From contig CASIAN010000031.1 in NCBI GenBank assembly GCA_949372595.1, forward strand, positions 1-64,000: DNA of 64,000 bases, written 5' to 3'. The stretch comes from CPC320 sp002336405 (lineage in GTDB: Bacteria > Pseudomonadota > Alphaproteobacteria > Rhodobacterales > Rhodobacteraceae). The notes under the pieces were generated by a model, which ran no database searches, was not told the origin of the DNA, and saw only the letters and a list, made by a program, of their open reading frames with translations. Each line of letters starts with the position of its first letter. Positions within the stretch are counted from its first letter, which is position 1. Positions 35,595 to 44,708 of the stretch are shown piece by piece. The translations under genes and the position numbers were made by a program.

Positions 35595-35933
35595 ATGATA
35601 ACCCGCCCTTTTCATATGTCTGATGAACCTGATGATATTGGCGAGAGCGATCTCGCTTTAAAGCCTCGGTCAAAATCCAAGCGACCTCCTCTGTATAAGG
35701 TTATGATTTTGAACGACGATTACACACCCATGGAATTTGTCGTGCATGTTCTCGAACGGTTCTTTGGCATGAGCAGTGCGCAGGCGTTCGAGATTATGTT
35801 GACAGTGCACAAAAAAGGTCTGGCGGTTGTGGGTGTTTTCAGCCATGAGATTGCCGAGACAAAAGTGACCCAAGTGATGGATTTTGCCCGTCGGCATGAG
35901 CACCCGCTGCAGTGTACGATGGAAAAGGAATAG
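35595..35933 (+). CDS. clpS: ATP-dependent Clp protease adaptor ClpS
   Basis: ClpS delivers N-degron substrates to ClpAP. The 112-residue protein has a variable acidic N-terminal tail and the conserved core PPLYKVMILNDDYTPMEFVV (binding pocket Asn-Asp-Asp), VHKKGLAVVGVFSHEIAETK, and the C-terminal HPLQCTMEKE. The start is uncertain: ATG 35595 or ATG 35616, neither with a strong ribosome site. The next gene begins seven bases after the stop. A perfect TTGACA (35504-35509) lies upstream, but without a convincing -10. clpA is not next to it. Confidence 0.95.
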   Translation: MITRPFHMSDEPDDIGESDLALKPRSKSKRPPLYKVMILNDDYTPMEFVVHVLERFFGMSSAQAFEIMLTVHKKGLAVVGVFSHEIAETKVTQVMDFARRHEHPLQCTMEKE

Positions 35934-35940
35934 ACTGCAG

Positions 35941-36936
35941 TTGGCTGGATCTCGTTTAAGTGTCGCATTAGATGACGGAGGGCTGGAATTGCCGGCCTCT
36001 GGTCGCATTGCCATCCTCGCACCCGATGCGGATTTTGATTTATCGGCGCTGTCACAGGACCGCTTAGAAATCGTGCAGAGCTTTCATCCCGATCACGCGT
36101 CATACAGCGCGCGGGGATTTAGATGTGTAATAGAATGCGGCACACAGTACGCGGCCAGTTTGGTGTGTTTGCCGCGCAGCAAGCTTCAGAGCCGGGCTTT
36201 GATCGCCGCTGCAGAGGTGGCAACGCCAAACGGTATTATCATCGTTGACGGTCAAAAGGTCAGCGGCGTAGAATCGATTTTGCGCGAGATCCGCGCGCGG
36301 GTGCCGATCGCAGGTACGATTTCAAAAGCCCATGGAAAACTGTTCTGGTTTAAGGTTGATGGCTGTCGTTTCAGCGATTGGGCCCAGATCGGCATGATGG
36401 CCAACAGTGATGGGTTTTCAACTGCGCCGGGGATTTTTTCCGCTGATGCGGTTGATCCTGCTTCGGCGCTTTTGGCCACTCATCTACCACCAAAACTGGG
36501 ACGAGTTGTGGCGGATCTTGGTGCAGGTTGGGGATATTTGTCGACTCAAATTCTAACGCGACAGGGTGTTGAGGCTGTTCACTTGGTCGAAGCAGAGCAG
36601 ATGGCGCTAGATTGTTCTCGCCGCAATGTGGAAGATCCGCGCGCTTTTTTCCATTGGGCAGATGGCACCAAGTGGCGTCCGTCACATGCGGTCGATACCG
36701 TGGTGATGAACCCGCCCTTTCATGTCGGTCGGCGCGGTGAACCGGCACTTGGGCAGGCGTTTATTGCCACCGCCGCTGCGATATTAGGCAATGCGGGGCA
36801 CCTGTGGATGGTGGCCAACCGTCACTTGCCTTACGAGATCGCGTTGAACAGTCTTTTCGTCAAGGTCGAAGAACCTTTCGGTACGTCGAAATTCAAAGTG
36901 CTGCACGCCCAGCGGCCATCTCGCTTAAGGCGCTGA
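35941..36936 (+). CDS. RsmC-like class I SAM methyltransferase (TTG start)
   Basis: Probable 16S rRNA (guanine-N2) methyltransferase of the RsmC/RlmG type. The 332-residue product has an N-terminal degenerate methyltransferase-like half and a C-terminal catalytic half with VADLGAGWGYLS (SAM motif I, about residue 191) and the MNPPFH motif (about residue 255) for base N-methylation. The likely start is TTG 35941: it follows AAAGGA at 35924, matches the family N-terminus (SRLSVALDDGGLELP), and avoids the overlap with clpS that an upstream ATG would require. The gene is spaced seven bases from clpS. Confidence 0.87.
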   Translation: MAGSRLSVALDDGGLELPASGRIAILAPDADFDLSALSQDRLEIVQSFHPDHASYSARGFRCVIECGTQYAASLVCLPRSKLQSRALIAAAEVATPNGIIIVDGQKVSGVESILREIRARVPIAGTISKAHGKLFWFKVDGCRFSDWAQIGMMANSDGFSTAPGIFSADAVDPASALLATHLPPKLGRVVADLGAGWGYLSTQILTRQGVEAVHLVEAEQMALDCSRRNVEDPRAFFHWADGTKWRPSHAVDTVVMNPPFHVGRRGEPALGQAFIATAAAILGNAGHLWMVANRHLPYEIALNSLFVKVEEPFGTSKFKVLHAQRPSRLRR

Positions 36937-36973
36937 AATCAGATAATCTCGTGCAAGAATCAGGAGGCATGCT

Positions 36974-37774
36974 ATGTCCTTTTCAATCGAAGGTAAGACT
37001 GCGATCGTCACCGGAGGTGCAAACGGCGTCGGCTGTGCGATCGGCCGTCACTTTGTCGATCAAGGCGCGAATGTCATGTTTGTAGACATGGATGAAGACG
37101 GTTTGATCAACGAATTGGGCGCGGCCAAGGACGAGGGCAATGTGCGCTATTTCGCCGGTGATCTGCGTGAAAAACTGACGATGGCCAATCTGCTTTCGGC
37201 GACCATCGACCATTTCGATCAGGTGGATATTCTGGTTAATGCCTGTCGACAGGTCATGGTGACAGATCCGCTTGGCGTCGATGACGATACGACAGAGACA
37301 ATGTTGCAGCAAAACCTGCTCAACAGCTTGCGTCTGTCGCAATTGGTCGCGCGCCGGATGATCAAACAAGCCGCTGGCAACGTCGAGGGGCAGATTGGAT
37401 CCATCATCAACCTGTCTTCGATCGCAGCGCGGCGTGCGCACCCTGATTTAATGGCCTATTCAATCGCCACGGCCGCTTCTGATCAGATGACGCGGTCTCT
37501 GGCTGTGGCGCTGGCCCCCCATAAAATCCGTGTCAACGCCGTTGCCTTTGGGTCGGTGATGTCTGCCAGCTTGCAAGAGGCGCTGAAAGAGAATGCTGAT
37601 TTCCGCGGTGATATTGAAGATCACACACCCCTGCAGCGGATCGCGTCGCCGAATGAACTGGCGGCCGCGGTGCAATATCTTGCCTCGGATTGGTCGGGGT
37701 TTATGACGGGCCAGATCATGACATTGGATGGCGGGCGCACCTTGATTGATCCGGTTGCGGCTCCGGCGCATTGA
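36974..37774 (+). CDS. SDR-family protein lacking the catalytic lysine
   Basis: Rossmann-fold short-chain dehydrogenase relative, 266 residues, with the cofactor motif TGGANGVG (residues 13-20) and the catalytic-type Ser in INLSSI. The usual NNAG is NACR (residues 89-92), and the active-site YxxxK is Y162-S-I-A-T166: the lysine is replaced by threonine. The enzyme is therefore probably impaired as an oxidoreductase or has another role. The ATG at 36974 follows an excellent AGGAGG. It lies between rsmC and hemF, an arrangement I recall from other Rhodobacterales, which suggests selection for a function rather than decay. Confidence 0.88.
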   Translation: MSFSIEGKTAIVTGGANGVGCAIGRHFVDQGANVMFVDMDEDGLINELGAAKDEGNVRYFAGDLREKLTMANLLSATIDHFDQVDILVNACRQVMVTDPLGVDDDTTETMLQQNLLNSLRLSQLVARRMIKQAAGNVEGQIGSIINLSSIAARRAHPDLMAYSIATAASDQMTRSLAVALAPHKIRVNAVAFGSVMSASLQEALKENADFRGDIEDHTPLQRIASPNELAAAVQYLASDWSGFMTGQIMTLDGGRTLIDPVAAPAH

Positions 37775-37855
37775 CGCAGACCAATGCCGCGGGGCCTCTG
37801 TGTAGGGCAAGCTTTAGACCCAGAGGTCGGGTCGCGTTCAAGGAGCAGTACAAAC

Positions 37856-38740
37856 GTGTTTGAGGTCGAAAAAAACACCGCGTCTGAGTGGTTTTCCGCA
37901 CTGCGTGATCAAATCATCAGTGCCTTTGTCGGGTTGGAGCAAAGCCATCAGTCTGGTGCGGGGTCGCAAACCCCTGCAGGTGTGTTTGAGGTCACTGAGA
38001 CCCGACGCCGTTCAGAAGATGGGTCCGATGCCGGTGGCGGTGTGATGAGCGTGTTGCGTGATGGCCGACTGTTTGAGAAGGTTGGGGTCAATGTCTCAAC
38101 TGTTCACGGGCATTTGGCAGCCTCAGCGCAGGCGGCGATGGCGGCGCGCAAAGAGCTGCCCGGTATGAAAGACGATCCGCGGTTTTGGGCCAGTGGCATT
38201 TCATTGGTGGCCCATATGCAAAACCCGCATTGTCCTGCGGTTCATATGAATACGCGTATGTTCTGGACCCCACATGGATGGTGGTTTGGCGGTGGGTCTG
38301 ATTTGAACCCCTGCCTTGAATATGACGAGGACACCGCGCATTTTCATGCCACTCAGGCGCGCTTTCTCGCCCCGCATGGTGCCGAGCTTTATCCGCGCCT
38401 CAAAAAATGGGCAGATGACTATTTCTATATTCCGCACCGCAAACGTGCACGCGGTGTCGGGGGTATTTTTATGGATGACCACTGCAGCGGAAACTGGGCT
38501 GCAGACTTTGCCCTTACCCAGGATATTGGCCGCGCATTTCTGTCGGCTTTTGTGCCGCTGGTTGAAAAACGGCGGTCTCAGCCCTGGTCGGTCGCGGATA
38601 AAGAGGCACAATTACTGCACCGCGGGCTCTATGCAGAATATAATTTGGTCTATGATCGTGGGACTAAGTTTGGGTTGGCCACGGGTCATGATCCGGACGC
38701 GGTATTGATGAGTTTGCCGCCACTTGCAAAGTGGCGCTAA
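37856..38740 (+). CDS. hemF: Oxygen-dependent coproporphyrinogen III oxidase (GTG start)
   Basis: Uses O2 to decarboxylate two propionates of coproporphyrinogen III, giving protoporphyrinogen IX in heme synthesis. The 294-residue protein has the substrate segment MNTRMFWTPHGWWFGGGSDL split over residues 119-138, plus the late GGIFMDDHCS and YAEYNLVYDRGTKFGL motifs. The GTG at 37856 follows AAGGAG and gives the expected N-terminus (MFEVEKNTASEWF); an in-frame ATG 24 codons upstream has no family match. hemE and hemC occur 16-17 kb away in the same window. Confidence 0.96.
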   Translation: MFEVEKNTASEWFSALRDQIISAFVGLEQSHQSGAGSQTPAGVFEVTETRRRSEDGSDAGGGVMSVLRDGRLFEKVGVNVSTVHGHLAASAQAAMAARKELPGMKDDPRFWASGISLVAHMQNPHCPAVHMNTRMFWTPHGWWFGGGSDLNPCLEYDEDTAHFHATQARFLAPHGAELYPRLKKWADDYFYIPHRKRARGVGGIFMDDHCSGNWAADFALTQDIGRAFLSAFVPLVEKRRSQPWSVADKEAQLLHRGLYAEYNLVYDRGTKFGLATGHDPDAVLMSLPPLAKWR

Positions 38741-38893
38741 AGCCAAGCAGGGTGGCAATTGTCTGTCGGCATCCGCATCCTGCGCGTTGGCGTAAGTTTT
38801 ATTGTGTGTGTTGGCAGTAGACAAGCTGGCAAAGTTCGCGCAGTCTGTACCCGACTATTTTGACACCATACTTTAAATGAAGGGAACAGGATA

Positions 38894-40381
38894 ATGCCAC
38901 AACGTTTTACGGCCCGCGCTTTGACACCCGTCTTGGCTTTGATTGCTACTGTGAGCACAGCTTCGGCTGCTGAGACTGATATCACGATTGGAATGCAGCT
39001 TGAGCCGCCGCATCTTGACCCGACCAGCGCAGCTGCGGGCGCGATCGATAACGTTGTCTATTCAAACATTTTTGAAGGGTTGACGCGGTTCATGGGCGAT
39101 GGATCAGTGGTGCCTGGTCTGGCAAAAAGCTGGGATATTTCAGACGATGGCCTGAGTTATACGTTTCATCTGCAAGGTGATGTCCGGTTTCATGACGGGT
39201 CGGCAATGGATGCAGCTGACGTGAAATTTTCCCTCGACCGGGCCCGGGCGGAAGACAGCACCAACGCCCAAAAAGCGCTGTTTACAGGTATCGCTGACGT
39301 CGCGGTGATCGATCCGTTGACGGTGGTGCTGACGCTTGAGGCCCCGAATGGCAACCTGTTGTTCAATCTGGCGTGGGGGGATGCGGTCATCGTCGCCTCT
39401 GAGACGATCGAGACGATAAAATCCAACCCGGTTGGCACCGGCGCGTTTCGGTTTGTGAAATGGGTACAGGGCGACAGGATCGATCTTGTGCGCAATGGGG
39501 ATTATTGGGGCACCGCTCCGGCGCTTGAGGGCGCGACCTTCAAGTTTATTTCTGATCCAACGGCGGCCTTTGCGGCGATGATGGCTGAAGACATCGACGC
39601 ATTCCAGACTTTTCCGGCGCCGGAGAATCTGCCGCAGTTTGATGCCGACCCTCGTTTCAAGTTATTGATCGGATCGACTGAGGGTGAAACCATCTTGTCT
39701 ACGAACAATAAAATGCCGCCGTTTGACAACAAGCTGGTGCGTCAGGCCCTGGCCCATGCGATTGACCGTCAGGCGATCATTGATGGTGCAATGTTCGGCT
39801 ATGGCACCCCGATCGGCAGCCATTTTGCCCCGCATAACCCGGCCTATATCGATTTGACCGGAAATTCCGTCTATGATCCGGCCAAAGCCAAGGCGCTGCT
39901 GGCTGAGGCGGGTTTTGCCGACGGCTTTACCACCACATTGAAGCTGCCGCCGCCCTCATATGCGCGGCGTGGCGGTGAAATTATTGCTGCCCAATTGCGC
40001 GCGGTGGGCATCAACGCCGAGATTTCAAACCTCGAATGGGCGCAATGGCTTGAACAGGTGTTTCGAGGCAAGGATTATGGCCTGACGATTGTCAGCCACA
40101 CCGAACCGATGGATATCGGCATCTATGCACGGCCAGAGTATTATTTTCAGTACGACAATCCCGCCTTTCAGGATTTAATGACCCGGCTAACCGCGACAGC
40201 AGATCCCGATCAACGCCGGGCGATGTTGCAAGAGGCGCAGACTGTGATTTCGACAGATTACGTCAACGGCTATCTGTTCCAGTTGGCGGCGACCAGTGTG
40301 GCCAAGACGGGCGTGCAGGGCATGTGGCTCAATGCACCGACGCAGGCAATCGATCTGACCGGAATAAGTTGGGCCGATTGA
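38894..40381 (+). CDS. Peptide/dipeptide ABC transporter substrate-binding protein
   Basis: Family 5 extracytoplasmic solute-binding protein, 495 residues, with a cleavable signal peptide (ALTPVLALIATVSTASAAE, cleavage near residue 25). The mature protein begins with DITIGMQLEPPHLDPTSAAAG and contains the family region FEGLTRFMGDGSVVPGLAKSW, here spread over residues 55-76. The ATG at 38894 follows AAGGGAACAGGA. It heads a six-gene run (binding protein, two permeases, duplicated ATPase, SDR, P1 peptidase). The ligand is probably a peptide, given the downstream peptidase, but opines, glutathione or nickel-type ligands cannot be excluded. Confidence 0.92.
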   Translation: MPQRFTARALTPVLALIATVSTASAAETDITIGMQLEPPHLDPTSAAAGAIDNVVYSNIFEGLTRFMGDGSVVPGLAKSWDISDDGLSYTFHLQGDVRFHDGSAMDAADVKFSLDRARAEDSTNAQKALFTGIADVAVIDPLTVVLTLEAPNGNLLFNLAWGDAVIVASETIETIKSNPVGTGAFRFVKWVQGDRIDLVRNGDYWGTAPALEGATFKFISDPTAAFAAMMAEDIDAFQTFPAPENLPQFDADPRFKLLIGSTEGETILSTNNKMPPFDNKLVRQALAHAIDRQAIIDGAMFGYGTPIGSHFAPHNPAYIDLTGNSVYDPAKAKALLAEAGFADGFTTTLKLPPPSYARRGGEIIAAQLRAVGINAEISNLEWAQWLEQVFRGKDYGLTIVSHTEPMDIGIYARPEYYFQYDNPAFQDLMTRLTATADPDQRRAMLQEAQTVISTDYVNGYLFQLAATSVAKTGVQGMWLNAPTQAIDLTGISWAD

Positions 40382-40441
40382 GCCCACAGTCCGCCGCCTT
40401 GGGCTGTATGGCACAGCCTGGGTGGATAGACCGGGCAGACG

Positions 40442-41389
40442 ATGCTGCGCTATAGTCTGAAACGCCTATTATCCCTCGGGATCAGTCTGGTGGTGGCTTC
40501 ACTGGTTATTTTTGCCGTGATCGAAGTGGCCCCCGGTGATCCGGCTCGCTTTATGTTGGGGATCAATGCCCAGCCGGACACGGTGGCGGCGCTGCGGGCT
40601 GAGCTGGGTCTCGACGTGCCGAAAGTCCAGCGATATCTGGCTTGGGTCGGTGGCATGCTGTCGGGAGATTTTGGCATCTCTTATACCTACCGCGTGCCGG
40701 TCGGGCAAATGATTGCCGATCGCATGTGGGTGTCATTGCCGCTGGCGCTGATGGCGCTGACGCTGTCGACGGTGATTGCGTTGCCGGTTGGGCTCTATGC
40801 CGCCAACCGTCGTGGCGGACGGGGGGATATGGCGGTGATGGGGTTGACCCAGCTGGGCATTGCCGTGCCAAACTTCTGGTTTGCGATGATTTTGGTGGTG
40901 ATTTTTGCCATCAACCTGCGCTGGTTTTCTGCTGGCGGGTTCCCGGGTTGGGATGCGGGGCTGTTGGTCGGGCTCAAGGCCTTGACCCTGCCGGCGGTGG
41001 CCTTGGCTCTGCCGCAGGCGGCGATCCTGTCGCGGGTGATGCGCAGCGCGCTGATTGATATCTTGAGTGAGGATTTTATGCGCACTGCGCGTGCCAAAGG
41101 GCTTACGCGTCAGCAAGCGTTGTGGCGCCACGGGCTGCGCAATGCACTGATCCCGGTTCTGACTATCATGGGGCTGCAGTTTTCGTTTCTGTTGGCGGGT
41201 GCCATTATCATCGAACAGGTGTTCTTTCTGCCGGGACTGGGGCGGCTGGTGTTTCAGTCGATTAGCCAGCGTGACTTGATCGTGGTTGAAAGCGTTGTGA
41301 TGCTGCTGGTGTTTGCGGTGATCGTGGTTAATTTTGCCGTCGATCTTGCCTATGTAGCGGTTGATCCTCGCCTCAGGACCCAGCTGTGA
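40442..41389 (+). CDS. Peptide ABC transporter permease, DppB type
   Basis: Inner-membrane permease of 315 residues, with six hydrophobic segments. It starts MLRYSLKRLLSLGISLVVAS and has the DppB/OppB signature PGDPARFMLG and the EAA-loop FMRTARAKGLTRQQALWRHGLRNAL (about residue 210). It lies 60 bases after the binding-protein gene and overlaps the second permease by four bases (GTGA). Confidence 0.94.
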   Translation: MLRYSLKRLLSLGISLVVASLVIFAVIEVAPGDPARFMLGINAQPDTVAALRAELGLDVPKVQRYLAWVGGMLSGDFGISYTYRVPVGQMIADRMWVSLPLALMALTLSTVIALPVGLYAANRRGGRGDMAVMGLTQLGIAVPNFWFAMILVVIFAINLRWFSAGGFPGWDAGLLVGLKALTLPAVALALPQAAILSRVMRSALIDILSEDFMRTARAKGLTRQQALWRHGLRNALIPVLTIMGLQFSFLLAGAIIIEQVFFLPGLGRLVFQSISQRDLIVVESVVMLLVFAVIVVNFAVDLAYVAVDPRLRTQL

Positions 41390-42207
41390 GGGGGTCTTAT
41401 ACCTTGATACTTGGCGCGGCGATGACGCTGTGTTTTGCCGCCGCCGCGCTGGTGTCTTTTATCTGGGTGCCGTTCGATGTGACGCTTGTGGATATCCCGA
41501 ATAAACTGCAGCGCCCAACTGGGCAACACTGGCTTGGAACTGATCATTTCGGACGCGACTTGTTGTCGATGATTATGGTTGGTGCGCGCACCTCTATTGC
41601 GGTGGCGTTGATTGCGGTCGGTATCGGTATTCTCATCGGAGTGCCGTTGGGTCTGCTTGCGGCGGCGCGCAAAGGAAGTTGGCTGGATGAGATGATTATG
41701 CGGGCCAACGACCTGATCTTTGCCTTTCCGTCTTTGGTGATTGCCATATTAATTACCGCAATTTTTGGGGCAGGTGCGGTCAACGCCATTATTGCAATTG
41801 GCATTTTCAACATTCCGGTGTTTGCTCGGGTCACCCGTGGAGGCGCCCTGAGCCTTTGGGAGCGTGAATTTATTCTGTCAGCGCGGGTGGCGGGCAAGTC
41901 GGGGCTGCTTATCTCGGTCGAACATATTTTGCCAAATTTGGCGAACTTGCTGATCGTGCAGGGAACGATCCAATTTAGTCTTGGTATTCTAGCCGAAGCA
42001 GGGTTGAGTTATGTTGGGCTGGGTGCGCAGCCGCCGCTGCCCTCTTGGGGGCGCATGTTGGCAGATGCCCAGACCATGGTCTCTTTTGCACCACATCTGG
42101 CCTTGGTGCCTGGCGGGGCGATCATTCTCACTGTGCTTGGGCTTAATATGATGGGGGATGGGTTGCGTGACCGGCTGGATCCAAAACTGCGGGGGCGGCC
42201 GGTATGA
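41386..42207 (+). CDS. Peptide ABC transporter permease, DppC type (GTG start)
   Basis: Second permease, 273 residues, with the DppC/OppC marker HWLGTDHFGRDLLSMIMVGARTS (split near residue 46-68) and the EAA-loop SARVAGKSGLLISVEHILPNL (about residue 165). The GTG at 41386 overlaps the preceding stop; the following ATG of the ATPase gene overlaps this gene's stop. Translation of the whole transporter therefore appears coupled. Confidence 0.93.
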   Translation: MRGSYTLILGAAMTLCFAAAALVSFIWVPFDVTLVDIPNKLQRPTGQHWLGTDHFGRDLLSMIMVGARTSIAVALIAVGIGILIGVPLGLLAAARKGSWLDEMIMRANDLIFAFPSLVIAILITAIFGAGAVNAIIAIGIFNIPVFARVTRGGALSLWEREFILSARVAGKSGLLISVEHILPNLANLLIVQGTIQFSLGILAEAGLSYVGLGAQPPLPSWGRMLADAQTMVSFAPHLALVPGGAIILTVLGLNMMGDGLRDRLDPKLRGRPV

Positions 42208-43817
42208 GCGATGACAGCGCCTTGGATGTGATGGGTTTGTCTCTGTCTTTGGGACGTTTGGAAATTTTAGACGCTGTTAGCCTGTCGCTGCGGGCGGGTG
42301 AAATTGTTGCCATCACCGGCGAAAGCGGGTCGGGTAAATCGATGACTGCCCTTGCAATCATGGGGTTGCTGCCGGCGGGCATGCGACCCTCTGGGCAGAT
42401 TCAGCTTGATGGTCGCGATATGCTGAGCTTGTCAGAGCGTGAGATGTGCCGTCTGCGCGGAAACGATATCGGGATGATTTTTCAAGAGCCAATGACCGCG
42501 CTGAACCCGTTGAAAACCATCGGGGATCAAGTGCTTGAGACAATTTTGATCCACACAGAATCGTCAAAGGCTGCGGCGCGTTTGCGGGCTGCCGAAGTGC
42601 TCATGCGGGTTGGCTTGCCCCCGGAGAAATATTCATTATCACGCTATCCTCATCAATTGTCAGGCGGTCAGCGGCAACGCGTGGTGATTGCAATGGCCAT
42701 TGTTCTGCGTCCAAAATTTCTGATTGCTGACGAGCCGACGACGGCTCTGGATGTCACCACACAGGCACAGATACTGGCGCTTTTGAAAGATCTGGTGCGT
42801 CAAGAAGGCATGGGGATGTTGATCATCACGCATGATCTGGCAGTGGTGGGGAATCTGGCAGATCACATACTAATAATGCGTCGTGGCAAGGTTTTGGAAC
42901 GCGGGCCAACCAAACAGTTGTTTGCTGCGATGTCGCATCCCTATACGCGGATGCTGTTTGAGGCATCCAGCCATCAGGTTAGTCTGCCACCACCACCGCC
43001 TGAGGCTGCGCCCTTGCTGCAGGTGTGCGATGTGACGCGGGCCTATCAACTGCCCCGCAAGGGTATCTTTTCCGTCGCCCAATCGTTTCGCGCGGTGGAT
43101 AACGTCAGCTTTACGCTGCGGGCCGGTGAACGGTTGGGTCTGGTCGGGGAGAGCGGTTGTGGAAAGTCGACGCTGACGCGGGCGATTTTGGGGCTTGAAC
43201 CGGTGCAAGCGGGCACGATCACCCTAAACGGTGCGCCGGTATGGGCTGGAGCGCGGCCAAACCGCGTGGTGCGGCGTAACATTCAGGTGGTGTTCCAAGA
43301 CCCGTATGGATCGTTTAATCCGCGTCATAAAGTGGCACGGCTGATCACTGAGCCCTATCATTTGCTTGATGCCCCCTTGTCTGAGCAGGATCGTGAAGCG
43401 GCGGTGTCCGAGGCGCTGGTGGCAGTGGGGTTGTCACCCGACGATGGCGGTAAATATCCACATGAATTTTCAGGGGGGCAGCGTCAGCGTTTGGCGATTG
43501 CGCGGGCTTTGATCCTGCGCCCTGAATTGATCGTGTTTGATGAGGCGGTTTCGGCGCTGGATGTTTCGGTCCGAGCGCAAATTCTGGATTTGATCGTTGA
43601 TTTGTCGACCCGATTTGCGCTGAGTTATCTGTTCATCAGTCATGATTTATCAGTTGTGCGCAGCATTACTGATCGGGTCATGGTGATGCAGGCGGGCGCA
43701 ATTGTCGAACACGGCCCGACAGATCAGGTGTTGGTGCAACCGCGCCATCCGTATACGCAAAGTCTCTTGGCGGCCGCGCCCAGATTGCCGCCTTTGCCAA
43801 AACGTGTTGCGCAGTAA
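42204..43817 (+). CDS. Peptide ABC transporter duplicated ATP-binding protein
   Basis: Fused DppD-DppF-type ATPase, 537 residues. Domain 1 has Walker A GESGSGKS (about residue 40), signature LSGGQRQR and Walker B LIADEPTTALD. Domain 2 has GESGCGKS (about residue 315), FSGGQRQR and LIVFDEAVSALD. The second Walker B reads DEAVSALD rather than DEPTSALD, as in many DppF proteins. All ATPase residues are intact. The ATG at 42204 overlaps the permease stop. About 145 bases follow before the SDR gene. Confidence 0.94.
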   Translation: MSDDSALDVMGLSLSLGRLEILDAVSLSLRAGEIVAITGESGSGKSMTALAIMGLLPAGMRPSGQIQLDGRDMLSLSEREMCRLRGNDIGMIFQEPMTALNPLKTIGDQVLETILIHTESSKAAARLRAAEVLMRVGLPPEKYSLSRYPHQLSGGQRQRVVIAMAIVLRPKFLIADEPTTALDVTTQAQILALLKDLVRQEGMGMLIITHDLAVVGNLADHILIMRRGKVLERGPTKQLFAAMSHPYTRMLFEASSHQVSLPPPPPEAAPLLQVCDVTRAYQLPRKGIFSVAQSFRAVDNVSFTLRAGERLGLVGESGCGKSTLTRAILGLEPVQAGTITLNGAPVWAGARPNRVVRRNIQVVFQDPYGSFNPRHKVARLITEPYHLLDAPLSEQDREAAVSEALVAVGLSPDDGGKYPHEFSGGQRQRLAIARALILRPELIVFDEAVSALDVSVRAQILDLIVDLSTRFALSYLFISHDLSVVRSITDRVMVMQAGAIVEHGPTDQVLVQPRHPYTQSLLAAAPRLPPLPKRVAQ

Positions 43818-43961
43818 AGCGCTGTTACTTGGAGTTATAGCTTGCAAAACATAAATTGAAATTTATCACGGGTGGCTGCAGTTTGGCGGGCAGTGATGAG
43901 GTTTACCTCATCTTGGTGGAGCGTTTTGAGCAGATGTCACAAACATCAACGGGAGAACAAT

Positions 43962-44708
43962 ATGAGATTAATGGGAAAAATAGCGATTGTGACGGGTGCC
44001 GCGTCGGGGTTTGGGGCTGGTATTGCGCAAAAGTTTATCGCTGAAGGCGCGCAGGTGATGTTGGCAGATTTAAATGGTGAGGGCGCGCAAGCGCTGGCGG
44101 CCGAACTGGGGGATGCAGCAGCGGCCTATCAGCTTAACGTTGCCGATCGTGGGCAGGTCATGGCGTTGGCGGCCACGGTTGAGGCGCAGTTCGGACCAGT
44201 GGATATTGTTGTCAACAACGCCGGTGTCACACATTTACCAACCCCGATGGAGACGGTTAGCGAGGCAGATTTTGATCGCGTCTTTGCGGTCAATTGTAAA
44301 TCTATCTATCTGGCATCACAGGTTTTCCTTCCTGCTATGAAGCAGCGCAACAGCGGTGTATTTTTAAACGTTTCCTCGACGGCCGGGATTTCACCGCGAC
44401 CGAATCTGAACTGGTATAATGCCTCAAAAGGCTGGGTGAATACTGCAACCGAGACGATGGCGATCGAGCTTGCGCCGTCTGGCATCCGTGTGAACGCGTT
44501 GAATCCGGTGGCAGGGGAAACCCCGCTTTTGAAATCCTTTATGGGGGAGGATACACCCGAAATACGGGCCAAGTTTTTATCAACCATCCCGCTTGGACGG
44601 TTTTCTACCCCCGAAGATATGGCCAATGCGGCGCTCTATCTGTGTTCTGATGAGGCCAGTATGATCACCGGTGTCTGTCTGCGGGTAGATGGCGGCCGCT
44701 GCATCTGA
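43962..44708 (+). CDS. SDR-family oxidoreductase
   Basis: NAD(P)-dependent short-chain dehydrogenase, 248 residues, with intact motifs: TGAASGFG (about residues 11-18), NNAG (about 85-88), the Ser of NVSSTAG, and the catalytic pair in WYNASKGW (Tyr and Lys four apart). The ATG at 43962 follows GGGAG, replacing a longer frame without a ribosome site. It overlaps the P1 peptidase start by one base, so the two are coupled, and lies about 145 bases after the ABC transporter. The substrate is unknown; it may act on a compound imported by that transporter. Confidence 0.9.
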   Translation: MRLMGKIAIVTGAASGFGAGIAQKFIAEGAQVMLADLNGEGAQALAAELGDAAAAYQLNVADRGQVMALAATVEAQFGPVDIVVNNAGVTHLPTPMETVSEADFDRVFAVNCKSIYLASQVFLPAMKQRNSGVFLNVSSTAGISPRPNLNWYNASKGWVNTATETMAIELAPSGIRVNALNPVAGETPLLKSFMGEDTPEIRAKFLSTIPLGRFSTPEDMANAALYLCSDEASMITGVCLRVDGGRCI

